Assembly (NCBI RefSeq): GCF_000378765.1
Contig: NZ_KB905344.1
Coordinates: forward strand, 202,332 to 266,331
Direction of reading: 5' to 3'
DNA length: 64,000 bases
From: Psychroflexus tropicus DSM 15496
Lineage (GTDB): Bacteria > Bacteroidota > Bacteroidia > Flavobacteriales > Flavobacteriaceae
A model generated the notes under the pieces. That model made no database searches and was not told the DNA's origin. It was given only the letters and a program-made list of their open reading frames with translations. The position numbers and the translations under genes are program-made. Positions 54,653 through 62,469 of this stretch are shown one piece after another. Within the stretch, counting starts at the first letter, position 1, and the number at the start of each line of letters is the position of its first letter.

Positions 54653-57600
54653 ATGAATCACAATTACATTAAACATTGTGTCGTGATGTTACTCATACTT
54701 GTTAGTATGGTGTCTCAGGCACAAACAGAAGAACAAAAGCGAAGAATTACCTCGAGGTATAATACTTCCTTGCTCAATCAGCTTTCTAATCAATTTTCGA
54801 ATGCTTCCATTGCTGAAAAAGAGAATCTTGAGGCTAAAGCCACTCGATTAAATCTAGAAATGGCCTTAACTCTTGAAAATGGAAGTTATGCTGAATTGCA
54901 GAGAATATTAGATGATGGTACCCCTATTTATTACCAAACCTACAATGTTGATGCGGCCCTATCTACAAGAACAAACCATTTAAACATTGGAGGATCCACT
55001 GGTTTTAATTTAGACGGTCAAGATATGACTGCTCACGTTTGGGATGGTGGACATGCTAGAGAGACTCACCAAGAATACCAAACCTCTGGTAGTAGTCGAG
55101 TGAGTATTATGGATACCGCGTCTGAAGGACTAGACCTCAATTTCCATGCTGGACACGTTACAGGAACCATTATGGCTTCAGGTGTTGTTCCTGACGCTAA
55201 AGGAATGGCTCCACAAGCGAGTGTAGAAGGATATAAGTGGAATAATGACCTAGGAGAAGCCACTTCAGCTGCCGCCAATGGCATGTTGATATCCAACCAT
55301 TCTTACGGATTTAGATCTGATTTAGTTCCAGATTATTATTTTGGAGGTTATATAAATGATTCAGAAAATTGGGATAGACTTCATTTCAATGCTCCTTACT
55401 ACTTAATGGTAGTAGCTGCTGGTAATGATGGAAATTCGAATTTTAACGGATCTCCATTAGATCCTAATAACCCTCAATTTGATAAGTTGACAGGTCATTC
55501 TACGGCAAAAAATAACTTGGTTGTCGCCAACGGAAGAGATGCTAATGTAGATGAAGATGGTAATCTAATCTCTGTTTTAATCAATTCTGGGAGTAGTCAA
55601 GGCCCTACAGATGACCTAAGAGTCAAGCCCGATATCACGGGTAATGGAACTGGAGTATATTCTACCTACGCTAATGGTGATGCATCCTATAATTCAATAT
55701 CGGGTACGTCTATGGCTTCACCTAATGTGGCTGGAAGTGCGCTTCTATTACAACAACATTCCCAAAATTTATTTGGTGAATATATGTTATCTGCAACTTT
55801 AAAAGGCCTCATCTTACACACAGCTGATGATGCTGGTTTAGAAGGACCAGACAATGTTTATGGCTGGGGACTTATGAATGCTAAGCGAGCAGCTGAAACT
55901 ATGGCTTCAAAAGATAATGGGTCTGTGATCAATGACCTCTCACTTTTTCCTGGTCAAACCTACACTTTAGAAGTAGAGAGTAATGATGTAGATGATTTAT
56001 TGGCTTCTATATCTTGGACAGATCCGGCCGGTCAAGCCTCTACTGCTCTTAATTCGGATACGCCTCAGTTGGTTAATGATCTTGATATTGTAGTTGAGCA
56101 AGCAGGTTCTGAAAACTTACCGTGGAGATTAACTGGGGTTAACTCCAATGAAAAAGGAAATAACTCAAGAGATAATTTTGAACGTGTAGACATTCAAAAT
56201 GCTTCGGGGAACTATACTATTCGTGTGACGCATAAAGGCGACTTGACAAATGACCAACAAAATTTTACGTTGATTGTCACAGGATTAAATTCAGAGCCAG
56301 TGGTTTGTGAGGCTACACCACCTACAGGTATTACTGTTGGAGGAGTCGATTTTGACTCGGCTTCTTTATATTGGGATAATTCCCCTGGTGGCGAATATGA
56401 TTTTAGATATAGAGAAGAAGGAACTACAGAGTGGACATTGTCTTCTTTAGAATCAAATACCATCAATATAGAAGGTCTTACGGAATTAACGACCTATGAA
56501 GTTCAGGTAAGAACAAAATGTATAAGTGAAAATACAGTCTCAGATTATTCTGAGAGTTTATTATTTACGACCGAAGAATTTGTCTTATCCTATTGTAATT
56601 CTCAAGGAGAGACTACCGCAGATGAATTTATTGATCGCGTGAGGTTACACCAAATCGATAATGAATCGGGTGCAGGTCCTGGATACTCAGATTTTACATC
56701 TCTGTCTACAGACCTTGTAGTTGGTGAATCTTATACTATCACTGTTAATCCAGCATGGACAGGTACTGTTTATGCTGAAGGAATGTCGGTATGGATTGAT
56801 TTCAACCTTAATGGTGATTTTACAGATGATGGAGAACAAATACTTGGCGTAAGCCCATCCACAGATGACGAAGTGTCTGCAACTTTTACTGTGCCCGCTG
56901 GTAGTGTAGAAGGTGAAGTTTTAAGAATGCGAGTGTCTATGAAATATGATGGAACACCTTCGTCCTGTGAAGCATTCACCTGGGGAGAGGTAGAAGACTA
57001 CTCAGTAGTTTTACTTCCAGCTGGAAGTTGTAATTTATTAGCTCCTTCAGGGGAAGCAGAACAAGCCTTTTGCACAGTTCCACTGCTGGAAGATATCCAA
57101 ACAGATGCTACGACTGTTGTATGGTATAACCAGGAAACTGGCGGAACACCTTTAGCAGCAGATTATAGCATCACAAATGGCGAAGTATTATATGCTGCCA
57201 AAGTCGAAGGTCAGTGTGAAAGTACAGATAGGTTAGGCATTACGCTTACCGTTGGTGATTTTGAAGGACCAACGCCAACAGTGCAGGGTCTAGAAGATGT
57301 GATTGCACAGTGTGAAGTGAATGAACTTGTAGCTCCTACAGCAGAAGATAACTGTGATGCTGGTGAGATTACTGGAACTACAACTGTAGAATTCCCAATA
57401 CTTGAAACCACAGTTATTACATGGGAGTTTGAAGACAGTACAGGAAACGTAAGTACACAAACTCAAAATGTTGTTGTAGAAGATACAGAAAACCCTGTGA
57501 TCTCTGCTACTGAAACTCTTGTTTTAGAACTTGATGATCAGGGTGTTGCATCTCTCAGTATAGAGGATGTTGATACCGGTTCTACTGATAATTGTGGTAT

Positions 57601-58018
57601 AGATTCTCAAATGCTTAGTCAGATGCAGTTTAATTGTGAAGACCTTGAAAAGCAGGACGAGTTTACAAGCGTGATATATACAGTCACAGATACCAGCGGT
57701 AATGAATCTAATGTAACGATTCAGGTGACGATCACAGATCCAACTTCAGCTTGTACTCTAAGTTCTAGCGTATTCGATAATGCTGAGGTAACCATGTATC
57801 CTAATCCAGTAAGTGAAAATCTATTCTTGGAATTAGGAACCTCTCAAATTTCAGTAGATAAGGTGACGGTATATGATATTACAGGAAAACAATTAATGAC
57901 TAAGTCTATGGAAGAAAATAGCACGTCAATTAATGTTTCAAATTTATCTTCAGGTCACTATTTCTTATTGATATCTTCTGGAAAAGATACCTTGACAAAA
58001 AGATTCGTAAAGGAGTAA
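54653..58018 (+). CDS. Secreted subtilisin-like (S8) protease with FN3, GEVED, HYR-like and T9SS sorting domains
   Basis: 1121 aa. Signal peptide HCVVMLLILVSMVSQA. The catalytic domain has D131 in VWDGGHA, H168 in FHAGHVTGT, the oxyanion Asn in VVAAGNDG and S353 in SGTSMASPNVAG. Then follow a fibronectin type III domain (about 552-643), a GEVED domain (645-786, with WGEVEDYSV), an Ig-like part, an HYR-like repeat region (869-1030) and a type IX sorting domain (1046-1121, MYPNPVSENLFLEL to final KRFVKE). It should be surface-attached or released and degrade protein outside the cell. It is a single gene just after the SusCD operon. Confidence 0.93.
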   Translation: MNHNYIKHCVVMLLILVSMVSQAQTEEQKRRITSRYNTSLLNQLSNQFSNASIAEKENLEAKATRLNLEMALTLENGSYAELQRILDDGTPIYYQTYNVDAALSTRTNHLNIGGSTGFNLDGQDMTAHVWDGGHARETHQEYQTSGSSRVSIMDTASEGLDLNFHAGHVTGTIMASGVVPDAKGMAPQASVEGYKWNNDLGEATSAAANGMLISNHSYGFRSDLVPDYYFGGYINDSENWDRLHFNAPYYLMVVAAGNDGNSNFNGSPLDPNNPQFDKLTGHSTAKNNLVVANGRDANVDEDGNLISVLINSGSSQGPTDDLRVKPDITGNGTGVYSTYANGDASYNSISGTSMASPNVAGSALLLQQHSQNLFGEYMLSATLKGLILHTADDAGLEGPDNVYGWGLMNAKRAAETMASKDNGSVINDLSLFPGQTYTLEVESNDVDDLLASISWTDPAGQASTALNSDTPQLVNDLDIVVEQAGSENLPWRLTGVNSNEKGNNSRDNFERVDIQNASGNYTIRVTHKGDLTNDQQNFTLIVTGLNSEPVVCEATPPTGITVGGVDFDSASLYWDNSPGGEYDFRYREEGTTEWTLSSLESNTINIEGLTELTTYEVQVRTKCISENTVSDYSESLLFTTEEFVLSYCNSQGETTADEFIDRVRLHQIDNESGAGPGYSDFTSLSTDLVVGESYTITVNPAWTGTVYAEGMSVWIDFNLNGDFTDDGEQILGVSPSTDDEVSATFTVPAGSVEGEVLRMRVSMKYDGTPSSCEAFTWGEVEDYSVVLLPAGSCNLLAPSGEAEQAFCTVPLLEDIQTDATTVVWYNQETGGTPLAADYSITNGEVLYAAKVEGQCESTDRLGITLTVGDFEGPTPTVQGLEDVIAQCEVNELVAPTAEDNCDAGEITGTTTVEFPILETTVITWEFEDSTGNVSTQTQNVVVEDTENPVISATETLVLELDDQGVASLSIEDVDTGSTDNCGIDSQMLSQMQFNCEDLEKQDEFTSVIYTVTDTSGNESNVTIQVTITDPTSACTLSSSVFDNAEVTMYPNPVSENLFLELGTSQISVDKVTVYDITGKQLMTKSMEENSTSINVSNLSSGHYFLLISSGKDTLTKRFVKE

Positions 58019-58040
58019 ACTTTAGTTGATAATTATTTTT

Positions 58041-58070
58041 AAACCCGCATTTTTTAATGCGGGTTTTTTT
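58041..58070 (+). terminator. Intrinsic terminator after the protease gene
   Basis: AAACCCGCATT pairs with AATGCGGGTTT around a TTTT loop, followed by T residues. Confidence 0.92.
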
Positions 58071-58199
58071 ATGAGATCACAATGGCTTTTTCTTAGTCAG
58101 AGATAAAGTATTAGGAGTCTGCACACTTAGTATTCATAAAATTTATCTAAAATCAGAAGATTTCATTGAGCTGGAGTCTTTCAACTGACTTACAATTCT

Positions 58200-58207
58200 T
58201 ACTTTTA
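58200..58207 (+). promoter_or_regulatory. Weak candidate -7 element of the thi operon
   Basis: TACTTTTA, one mismatch from TAnnTTTG. Initiation 5-6 bases downstream would begin the transcript at the first strand of the riboswitch P1 helix. No TTG box at the normal distance. Confidence 0.35.
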
Positions 58208-58210
58208 ATT

Positions 58211-58290
58211 AATCGTTAGGAGTGCCTTTATTGGCTGAGAACATATCCTAGAACCTGAACTGAGTCATAACAGCGTAGGAAAACGAAACA
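58211..58290 (+). promoter_or_regulatory. TPP (THI-box) riboswitch aptamer
   Basis: Conserved THI elements are present in order: GGAGTGCC, GGCTGAGA, GAACCTGAACTGAGT, and AACAGCGTAGGAAA. TCGTT at 58213-58217 can pair with AACGA at 58282-58286 as P1. It precedes thiE and the thiamine salvage genes and senses thiamine pyrophosphate. Confidence 0.93.
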
Positions 58291-58310
58291 AAATTGAATA
58301 AAACTCAATC

Positions 58311-58343
58311 AACCGTTTCGTGTATCACATGAAACGGTTTTTT
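58311..58343 (+). terminator. Riboswitch-controlled terminator (expression platform)
   Basis: AACCGTTTC (58311-58319) pairs with GAAACGGTT (58331-58339), followed by a T-run, 14 bases before thiE. GTTTCGT at 58315-58321 can instead pair with ACGAAAC at 58283-58289, which shares bases with aptamer P1, giving a ligand-dependent switch. Confidence 0.88.
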
Positions 58344-58357
58344 AATTTATAGTCAGT

Positions 58358-58987
58358 ATGAAAGTATTAAAAGGAATTTATGCCATAACCGATGAAAAAC
58401 TGACCCCGCCATCTACTGTTATTGCACAGGTTGAACAAGCACTAGATGCTGGTGCCAAAGTGATACAGCTTCGGGATAAATCCTCCACAGATGAGGAGCT
58501 TGAAGAGATAGCCAGAGCCTTGCAAAAGCTATGCGATAATAAACAGGCGACTTTCTTCATCAACGACCGGGTGCAGTTAGCCAAAAAAATACGCGCCGAT
58601 GGAGTTCACGTTGGATTTACGGATCAGTCAGTAAAAGACACCCGAGCTGAAGTTGGAGATAAAATGCTTATTGGGGTGTCCTGTTACGGAGATCTGGACA
58701 GGGCAAAACAAGCTGTAAAAGATGGAGCAGATTATGTGGCTTTTGGAGCCTTTTTTCCCTCTAAAACCAAACCTAAAGCAGATGTCGTCGACCTTGAAGT
58801 GATATCCAGAGCAAAAGCAGAACTCGAGGTTCCTGTATGTGTCATCGGTGGTATTAATCGTAAGAATATTCATGAAGTCTCAAAACACAATCCAGACCTT
58901 TACGCCTTGGTCAGTGATATTTTTGAATCCGAAGACATTAAAGCAACAACATCAGAATTAAACAAACTCATCACAAAATCAAATTGA
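58358..58987 (+). CDS. thiE: Thiamine-phosphate synthase
   Basis: 209 aa TIM-barrel enzyme joining HMP pyrophosphate and HET phosphate into thiamine phosphate. Motifs: VIQLRDKSSTDEEL (pyrophosphate contacts), FFINDRVQLA, ADGVHVGFTDQSV, GVSCYGDLDRA, DYVAFGAFFPSKTK and CVIGGINRKN. It is the first gene behind the TPP riboswitch; the next gene starts one base after its stop. Confidence 0.95.
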   Translation: MKVLKGIYAITDEKLTPPSTVIAQVEQALDAGAKVIQLRDKSSTDEELEEIARALQKLCDNKQATFFINDRVQLAKKIRADGVHVGFTDQSVKDTRAEVGDKMLIGVSCYGDLDRAKQAVKDGADYVAFGAFFPSKTKPKADVVDLEVISRAKAELEVPVCVIGGINRKNIHEVSKHNPDLYALVSDIFESEDIKATTSELNKLITKSN

Positions 58988-58988
58988 T

Positions 58989-59864
58989 ATGAAATTAGCT
59001 ATCGAATGGTTTCTCAACCCAGATCATCTTCCAATTATCATCGCCAAGGAAAAGGGATTTTTAAAAGGACAGGGAATCAAAGATTTTGAACTCATCGTCC
59101 CTTCAGATCATTATGACGGCTTACAGGAACTTATCAGTGGCAACATTCAGTTAGCGACCAACGAACCGCTTCATCTGATTGAGCAATACCATCCTGAGTT
59201 TCTGTCTTTGGGAACTTACTTCGAAACCAAAGGTGGTGTCATCATGAAACGTAATTCATTTGAAGCTTTAAAGCGTGGAGAAAAAATTCAGGTAGCGACT
59301 CCAGTGTCCAACGAAAAAACCAACGGTATAGGCCTGGAAATCATAAAACGCTATGCTGCTAAGCAAGGCTATAGTCTAAACGATACACAGATAGAATTTG
59401 TGGCCAAAGACTTTTATCTCGTTAAACATATGAAAGAAGGAGCAGATGCAGGCTGGCTCTATTTCTATAATTTTGAGGGCGTAGAAGCAGAGCATGAGCA
59501 TATGGACGTTATCCATATGGATGCCAATACTGCAGGGTTTGCTAACTTCTGTGCTTTAGACTTATTTACCTCTCAAAGCTATTATAACAATCATCCAGAT
59601 AAAATCAATGCATTTGTTCAAGCCATTAAGCAAGGCATCGATTTTATTGAGAATCATTCGGAAGAAGCCTTTTCGATCTATTACGACTATACCAAAGAAG
59701 AAAAGTCGCCTCTTATGGACGAAATTTTAAAAGCCACATCAAAGTGTTTTTACAAAAACTTTGAATCCTCTGCAGAAAAAGAACTTCCAATCCTCAATTT
59801 TTTCAATGACATTGGTATAACCGACTTGAGTGAAAACGAATTCAGAAAAGCATTTTTACATTAA
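58989..59864 (+). CDS. NMT1/THI5-like (ThiY family) protein without signal peptide
   Basis: 291 aa periplasmic-binding-protein fold of the NMT1/THI5-like family: KLAIEWFLNPDHLPIIIAKE at the N-terminus, GIQLATNEPLH-like first-lobe loop (QLATNEPLHLIEQ) and GFANFCALDLFTS in the second lobe. ThiY relatives bind HMP or formylaminopyrimidine for ABC import, but this protein starts directly with the domain, has no signal peptide or lipobox, and no ABC permease or ATPase gene is in the operon. H62 sits where the yeast THI5 active-site histidine would fall in a by-eye alignment; the THI5 lysine is not obvious (N58). Binding protein or enzyme remains open. Confidence 0.8.
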   Translation: MKLAIEWFLNPDHLPIIIAKEKGFLKGQGIKDFELIVPSDHYDGLQELISGNIQLATNEPLHLIEQYHPEFLSLGTYFETKGGVIMKRNSFEALKRGEKIQVATPVSNEKTNGIGLEIIKRYAAKQGYSLNDTQIEFVAKDFYLVKHMKEGADAGWLYFYNFEGVEAEHEHMDVIHMDANTAGFANFCALDLFTSQSYYNNHPDKINAFVQAIKQGIDFIENHSEEAFSIYYDYTKEEKSPLMDEILKATSKCFYKNFESSAEKELPILNFFNDIGITDLSENEFRKAFLH

Positions 59865-59876
59865 AAAATACATCTT

Positions 59877-60686
59877 ATGTTAGAACAACATCTTTATAAA
59901 CAAATCTCAAATTTAAAATCTGCAACACCTCTTGTTGAAGCAATTACCAATTATGTGACCATAAATGATAGTGCCAACATTTTACTTAGCATTGGCGCCT
60001 CACCGGCCATGTGTGAATCTGCAGACGAGGCCTATGACTTCACAAAGCTATCCAGTGCTGTGTATCTTAATATCGGTACGCTAACTAAGGAACAGGAACT
60101 GGCGATGCTTCAGGCTGTAAAAGCCGCAGATGAACTATCAATTCCTGTAGTTCTTGATCCTGTAGGATGTGCGGCTATTCCAAGGCGGATTGGATTTATC
60201 GATAAACTTAGATCCTTTGGTAAAATAGACGTCATTAAAGGAAATCTAGGCGAGATTAAGTCTCTGGCAGGGGTAGAAGCTAAAGTAAGGGGTGTTGATT
60301 CTATAGATGAAGGTGATGATGGAGTCGAAGTGTGTCAGCAATTAGCAAGAGAATGGAACTGTATTATTATCGCCACAGGAAAGCAGGATGTAGTCACTGA
60401 TGGAACGACAACAGCCTTAATTCAAAACGGCAGTGAAATGCTCACTCGTATTACTGGAGCAGGATGTATGTTAGGCGCATTGACTTCTGGATTTTGCGGA
60501 GCGAATCCAAAAGAACTGATGGCTGCTTGTATTGCCAGTGTGTTAAGTATGGGTGTTGCTGGAGAGCTGGCCGCCAACATAGATCGGGGAACTATGCCAG
60601 GTAGTTTTAAAGTGTTTTTGATGGACGAGATCTACAGACTCACAGATGAAACTTTAAAAGAGAAAGCTAAAATTGAATTGGTTTAA
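59877..60686 (+). CDS. thiM: Hydroxyethylthiazole kinase
   Basis: 269 aa ribokinase-fold kinase that phosphorylates the thiazole alcohol for salvage. VEAITNYVTINDSANILLSIGASP is the N-terminal signature, VVLDPVGCAAIPRR and VIKGNLGEIKSLAG follow, and the catalytic region is RITGAGCMLGAL. It is 12 bases after the THI5-like gene; tenA starts 12 bases downstream. Confidence 0.95.
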   Translation: MLEQHLYKQISNLKSATPLVEAITNYVTINDSANILLSIGASPAMCESADEAYDFTKLSSAVYLNIGTLTKEQELAMLQAVKAADELSIPVVLDPVGCAAIPRRIGFIDKLRSFGKIDVIKGNLGEIKSLAGVEAKVRGVDSIDEGDDGVEVCQQLAREWNCIIIATGKQDVVTDGTTTALIQNGSEMLTRITGAGCMLGALTSGFCGANPKELMAACIASVLSMGVAGELAANIDRGTMPGSFKVFLMDEIYRLTDETLKEKAKIELV

Positions 60687-60698
60687 CGGTTTAAGACT

Positions 60699-61358
60699 AT
60701 GACTAAAACTTGGTTTGACTCGGTAGTCAAAGATGTAGCTCCTATAATGAAGGAGATAAAAACTCACCCATTTATTACGGAATTGAGTGATGGAACTTTA
60801 GACCCTAAGAATTTTCACTTTTACATGCACCAGGATTCTTATTATTTATACAGCTATGGTAAGGTCCTGGCCTCTATTGCTACACGGTTAAAAGAGCCAG
60901 ATTATTCTTTGAATTTCATGAGTTTTTCTACAGGTACTATTGAGGTGGAGAAGGCATTGCATAAAGATTTTATAGCAGATTTCCCAGATCTGGATCCTCC
61001 AGAAAAATCACCAACATGTGCTTTGTATACAGGCTTTCTTACCGAAGTTTTTGAATATGATTCCATTGAAGTTAGTTTGGCAGCGGTCCTCCCTTGCTTC
61101 TGGATCTACAAAGAAGTGGGCGATTATTTACTTAAAACCACGACAAGGTCAAATCATCCGTACCAAAAGTGGATAGATACTTATGGTGGAGAAGATTTTG
61201 CAACATCGGTAGAAAGAGCTATCGAAATCACCGAGGTTTATGCCCAAAATTCGACGGAAGAGATAAGAAAGCAGATGACCAAAGTCTTTTTAAAAACAGC
61301 CCAACTGGAGTGGATGTTCTGGGACAGCGCTTACCGTAGGGAACAATGGCCAATTTAA
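60699..61358 (+). CDS. tenA: Aminopyrimidine aminohydrolase TenA (thiaminase II)
   Basis: 219 aa all-helical enzyme that hydrolyses aminomethyl-HMP from degraded thiamine back to HMP. Motifs: FYMHQDSYYLYSYGKVLA near residues 47-64, the catalytic cysteine in AAVLPCFWIYKEVG, and a C-terminal LEWMFWDSAYRREQW containing the conserved acidic and aromatic residues. It lies between thiM and thiD in the salvage operon. Confidence 0.95.
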   Translation: MTKTWFDSVVKDVAPIMKEIKTHPFITELSDGTLDPKNFHFYMHQDSYYLYSYGKVLASIATRLKEPDYSLNFMSFSTGTIEVEKALHKDFIADFPDLDPPEKSPTCALYTGFLTEVFEYDSIEVSLAAVLPCFWIYKEVGDYLLKTTTRSNHPYQKWIDTYGGEDFATSVERAIEITEVYAQNSTEEIRKQMTKVFLKTAQLEWMFWDSAYRREQWPI

Positions 61359-61379
61359 TTTAAATATAAAACATCAGGT

Positions 61380-62198
61380 ATGAAAACCTATCCTAAACTT
61401 TTAATTATTGCTGGCAGCGACTCTGGAGGAGGGGCAGGCATTCAGGCAGATATCAAGTCTGCGGGGGCCTGTGGAACTTATTCTTCAACAGTGATTACGG
61501 CCTTAACCGCTCAAAATACACTTGGAGTTAATGCCATAGAAGGCGTTTCTCCAGATATGATAGTGGAACAGTTAAAGGCCGTCTTAGAGGATATTGGTGC
61601 TGATGCTATCAAAATTGGAATGCTGCACTCCAAAGCAGTGATCGAAGTTATTGCAGAGCATTTAAAAGCCCACCAATGTTCTAATATTGTTCTCGATCCA
61701 GTGATGGTGGCCACTTCTGGAGATCGACTCCTACAGGAAGAGGCGATGCAAGCCCTCATGAATACTATGATTCCGCTAGCCGATGTTATCACTCCCAATG
61801 TGCCGGAAATGGAGTTGCTTTTAGGACAACCCCTTGCCCAGGAGTCCGATTTCACTGAATATGCCAGAGCTCTGGCCGATAAGTTTAAGGTATCAGTCTT
61901 GTTAAAAGCCGGACACCTCCAAGGTAAAACCTCTGTCGATATCTTATTCAATTATAAAACTCAGCAAATCACAGAACTCAGCTCTCCCAGAGTAGATACG
62001 TCAAACACCCACGGTACTGGTTGTAGCTTGTCTTCTGCCTTAGGAAGTTATTTAGCTCAGGGATTCAGTTTAGAAGAGGCTGCCAAAAAAGCCAAAGTCT
62101 TTATTTACGAAGCCCTAAAAGCTGGAAGTGACTATACACTAGGTAAAGGTTCTGGGCCCGTTCATCACTTTTATAAATCGGATGAGGTTCCTAAATAG
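61380..62198 (+). CDS. thiD: Hydroxymethylpyrimidine/phosphomethylpyrimidine kinase
   Basis: 272 aa ribokinase-fold enzyme that phosphorylates HMP twice. IIAGSDSGGGAGIQADIKS is the N-terminal signature, VLDPVMVATSGDRLL and TPNVPEMELLLG follow, and DTSNTHGTGCSLSSAL is the anion hole and catalytic loop. It is the last gene of the thi operon. thiC, thiG, thiS and thiH are absent here, so the operon serves salvage. I see no clean terminator after it. Confidence 0.95.
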   Translation: MKTYPKLLIIAGSDSGGGAGIQADIKSAGACGTYSSTVITALTAQNTLGVNAIEGVSPDMIVEQLKAVLEDIGADAIKIGMLHSKAVIEVIAEHLKAHQCSNIVLDPVMVATSGDRLLQEEAMQALMNTMIPLADVITPNVPEMELLLGQPLAQESDFTEYARALADKFKVSVLLKAGHLQGKTSVDILFNYKTQQITELSSPRVDTSNTHGTGCSLSSALGSYLAQGFSLEEAAKKAKVFIYEALKAGSDYTLGKGSGPVHHFYKSDEVPK

Positions 62199-62354
62199 GA
62201 GTTAATTATTTGGAGCTTTTCCCGCTATCCATTTCAAGCTAGCCTCGTCCAGTTGGCTTTGGTAAAAGTTTTAAAAGAGCTTCTTGACGTCGCTTTTTAA
62301 AACTTACCAAAGCACAACCGTTCTTCCTCCAGGCTTTCCATTGCTATCGGGGCT

Positions 62355-62469
62355 AGTCTGCTAGTTCACCAGTAAACCAGTTAACCGGTCCATCAGTCAA
62401 TGTATACCGAATACACGAATAGTCGAATATACGAATTCTGAATACTAACTACCTGTTAACCAGTTCACC
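62355..62469. repeat. Degenerate 8-base tandem repeats between thiD and the DUF885 gene
   Basis: Octamers of the AGTTCACC type (AGTTCACC, AGTAAACC, AGTTAACC, GGTCCATC and others) run in register from 62355 to 62402. Four CGAATANN-type octamers (CGAATACA, CGAATAGT, CGAATATA, CGAATTCT) follow at 62408-62439, and AGTTCACC recurs at 62462-62469 within the DUF885 coding end. The rest of the 250-base gap holds nothing I recognise. Confidence 0.75.

Noticed and set aside
61511-61951. 146 aa open frame on the minus strand inside thiD
   Set aside because: Antisense shadow of a well-conserved gene; composition is atypical and no domain is recognisable.
62408-62439. CGAATANN octamer run considered as a CRISPR-like array
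   Set aside because: Units are 8 bases with no spacers between them and no cas genes nearby; it is a short tandem repeat.
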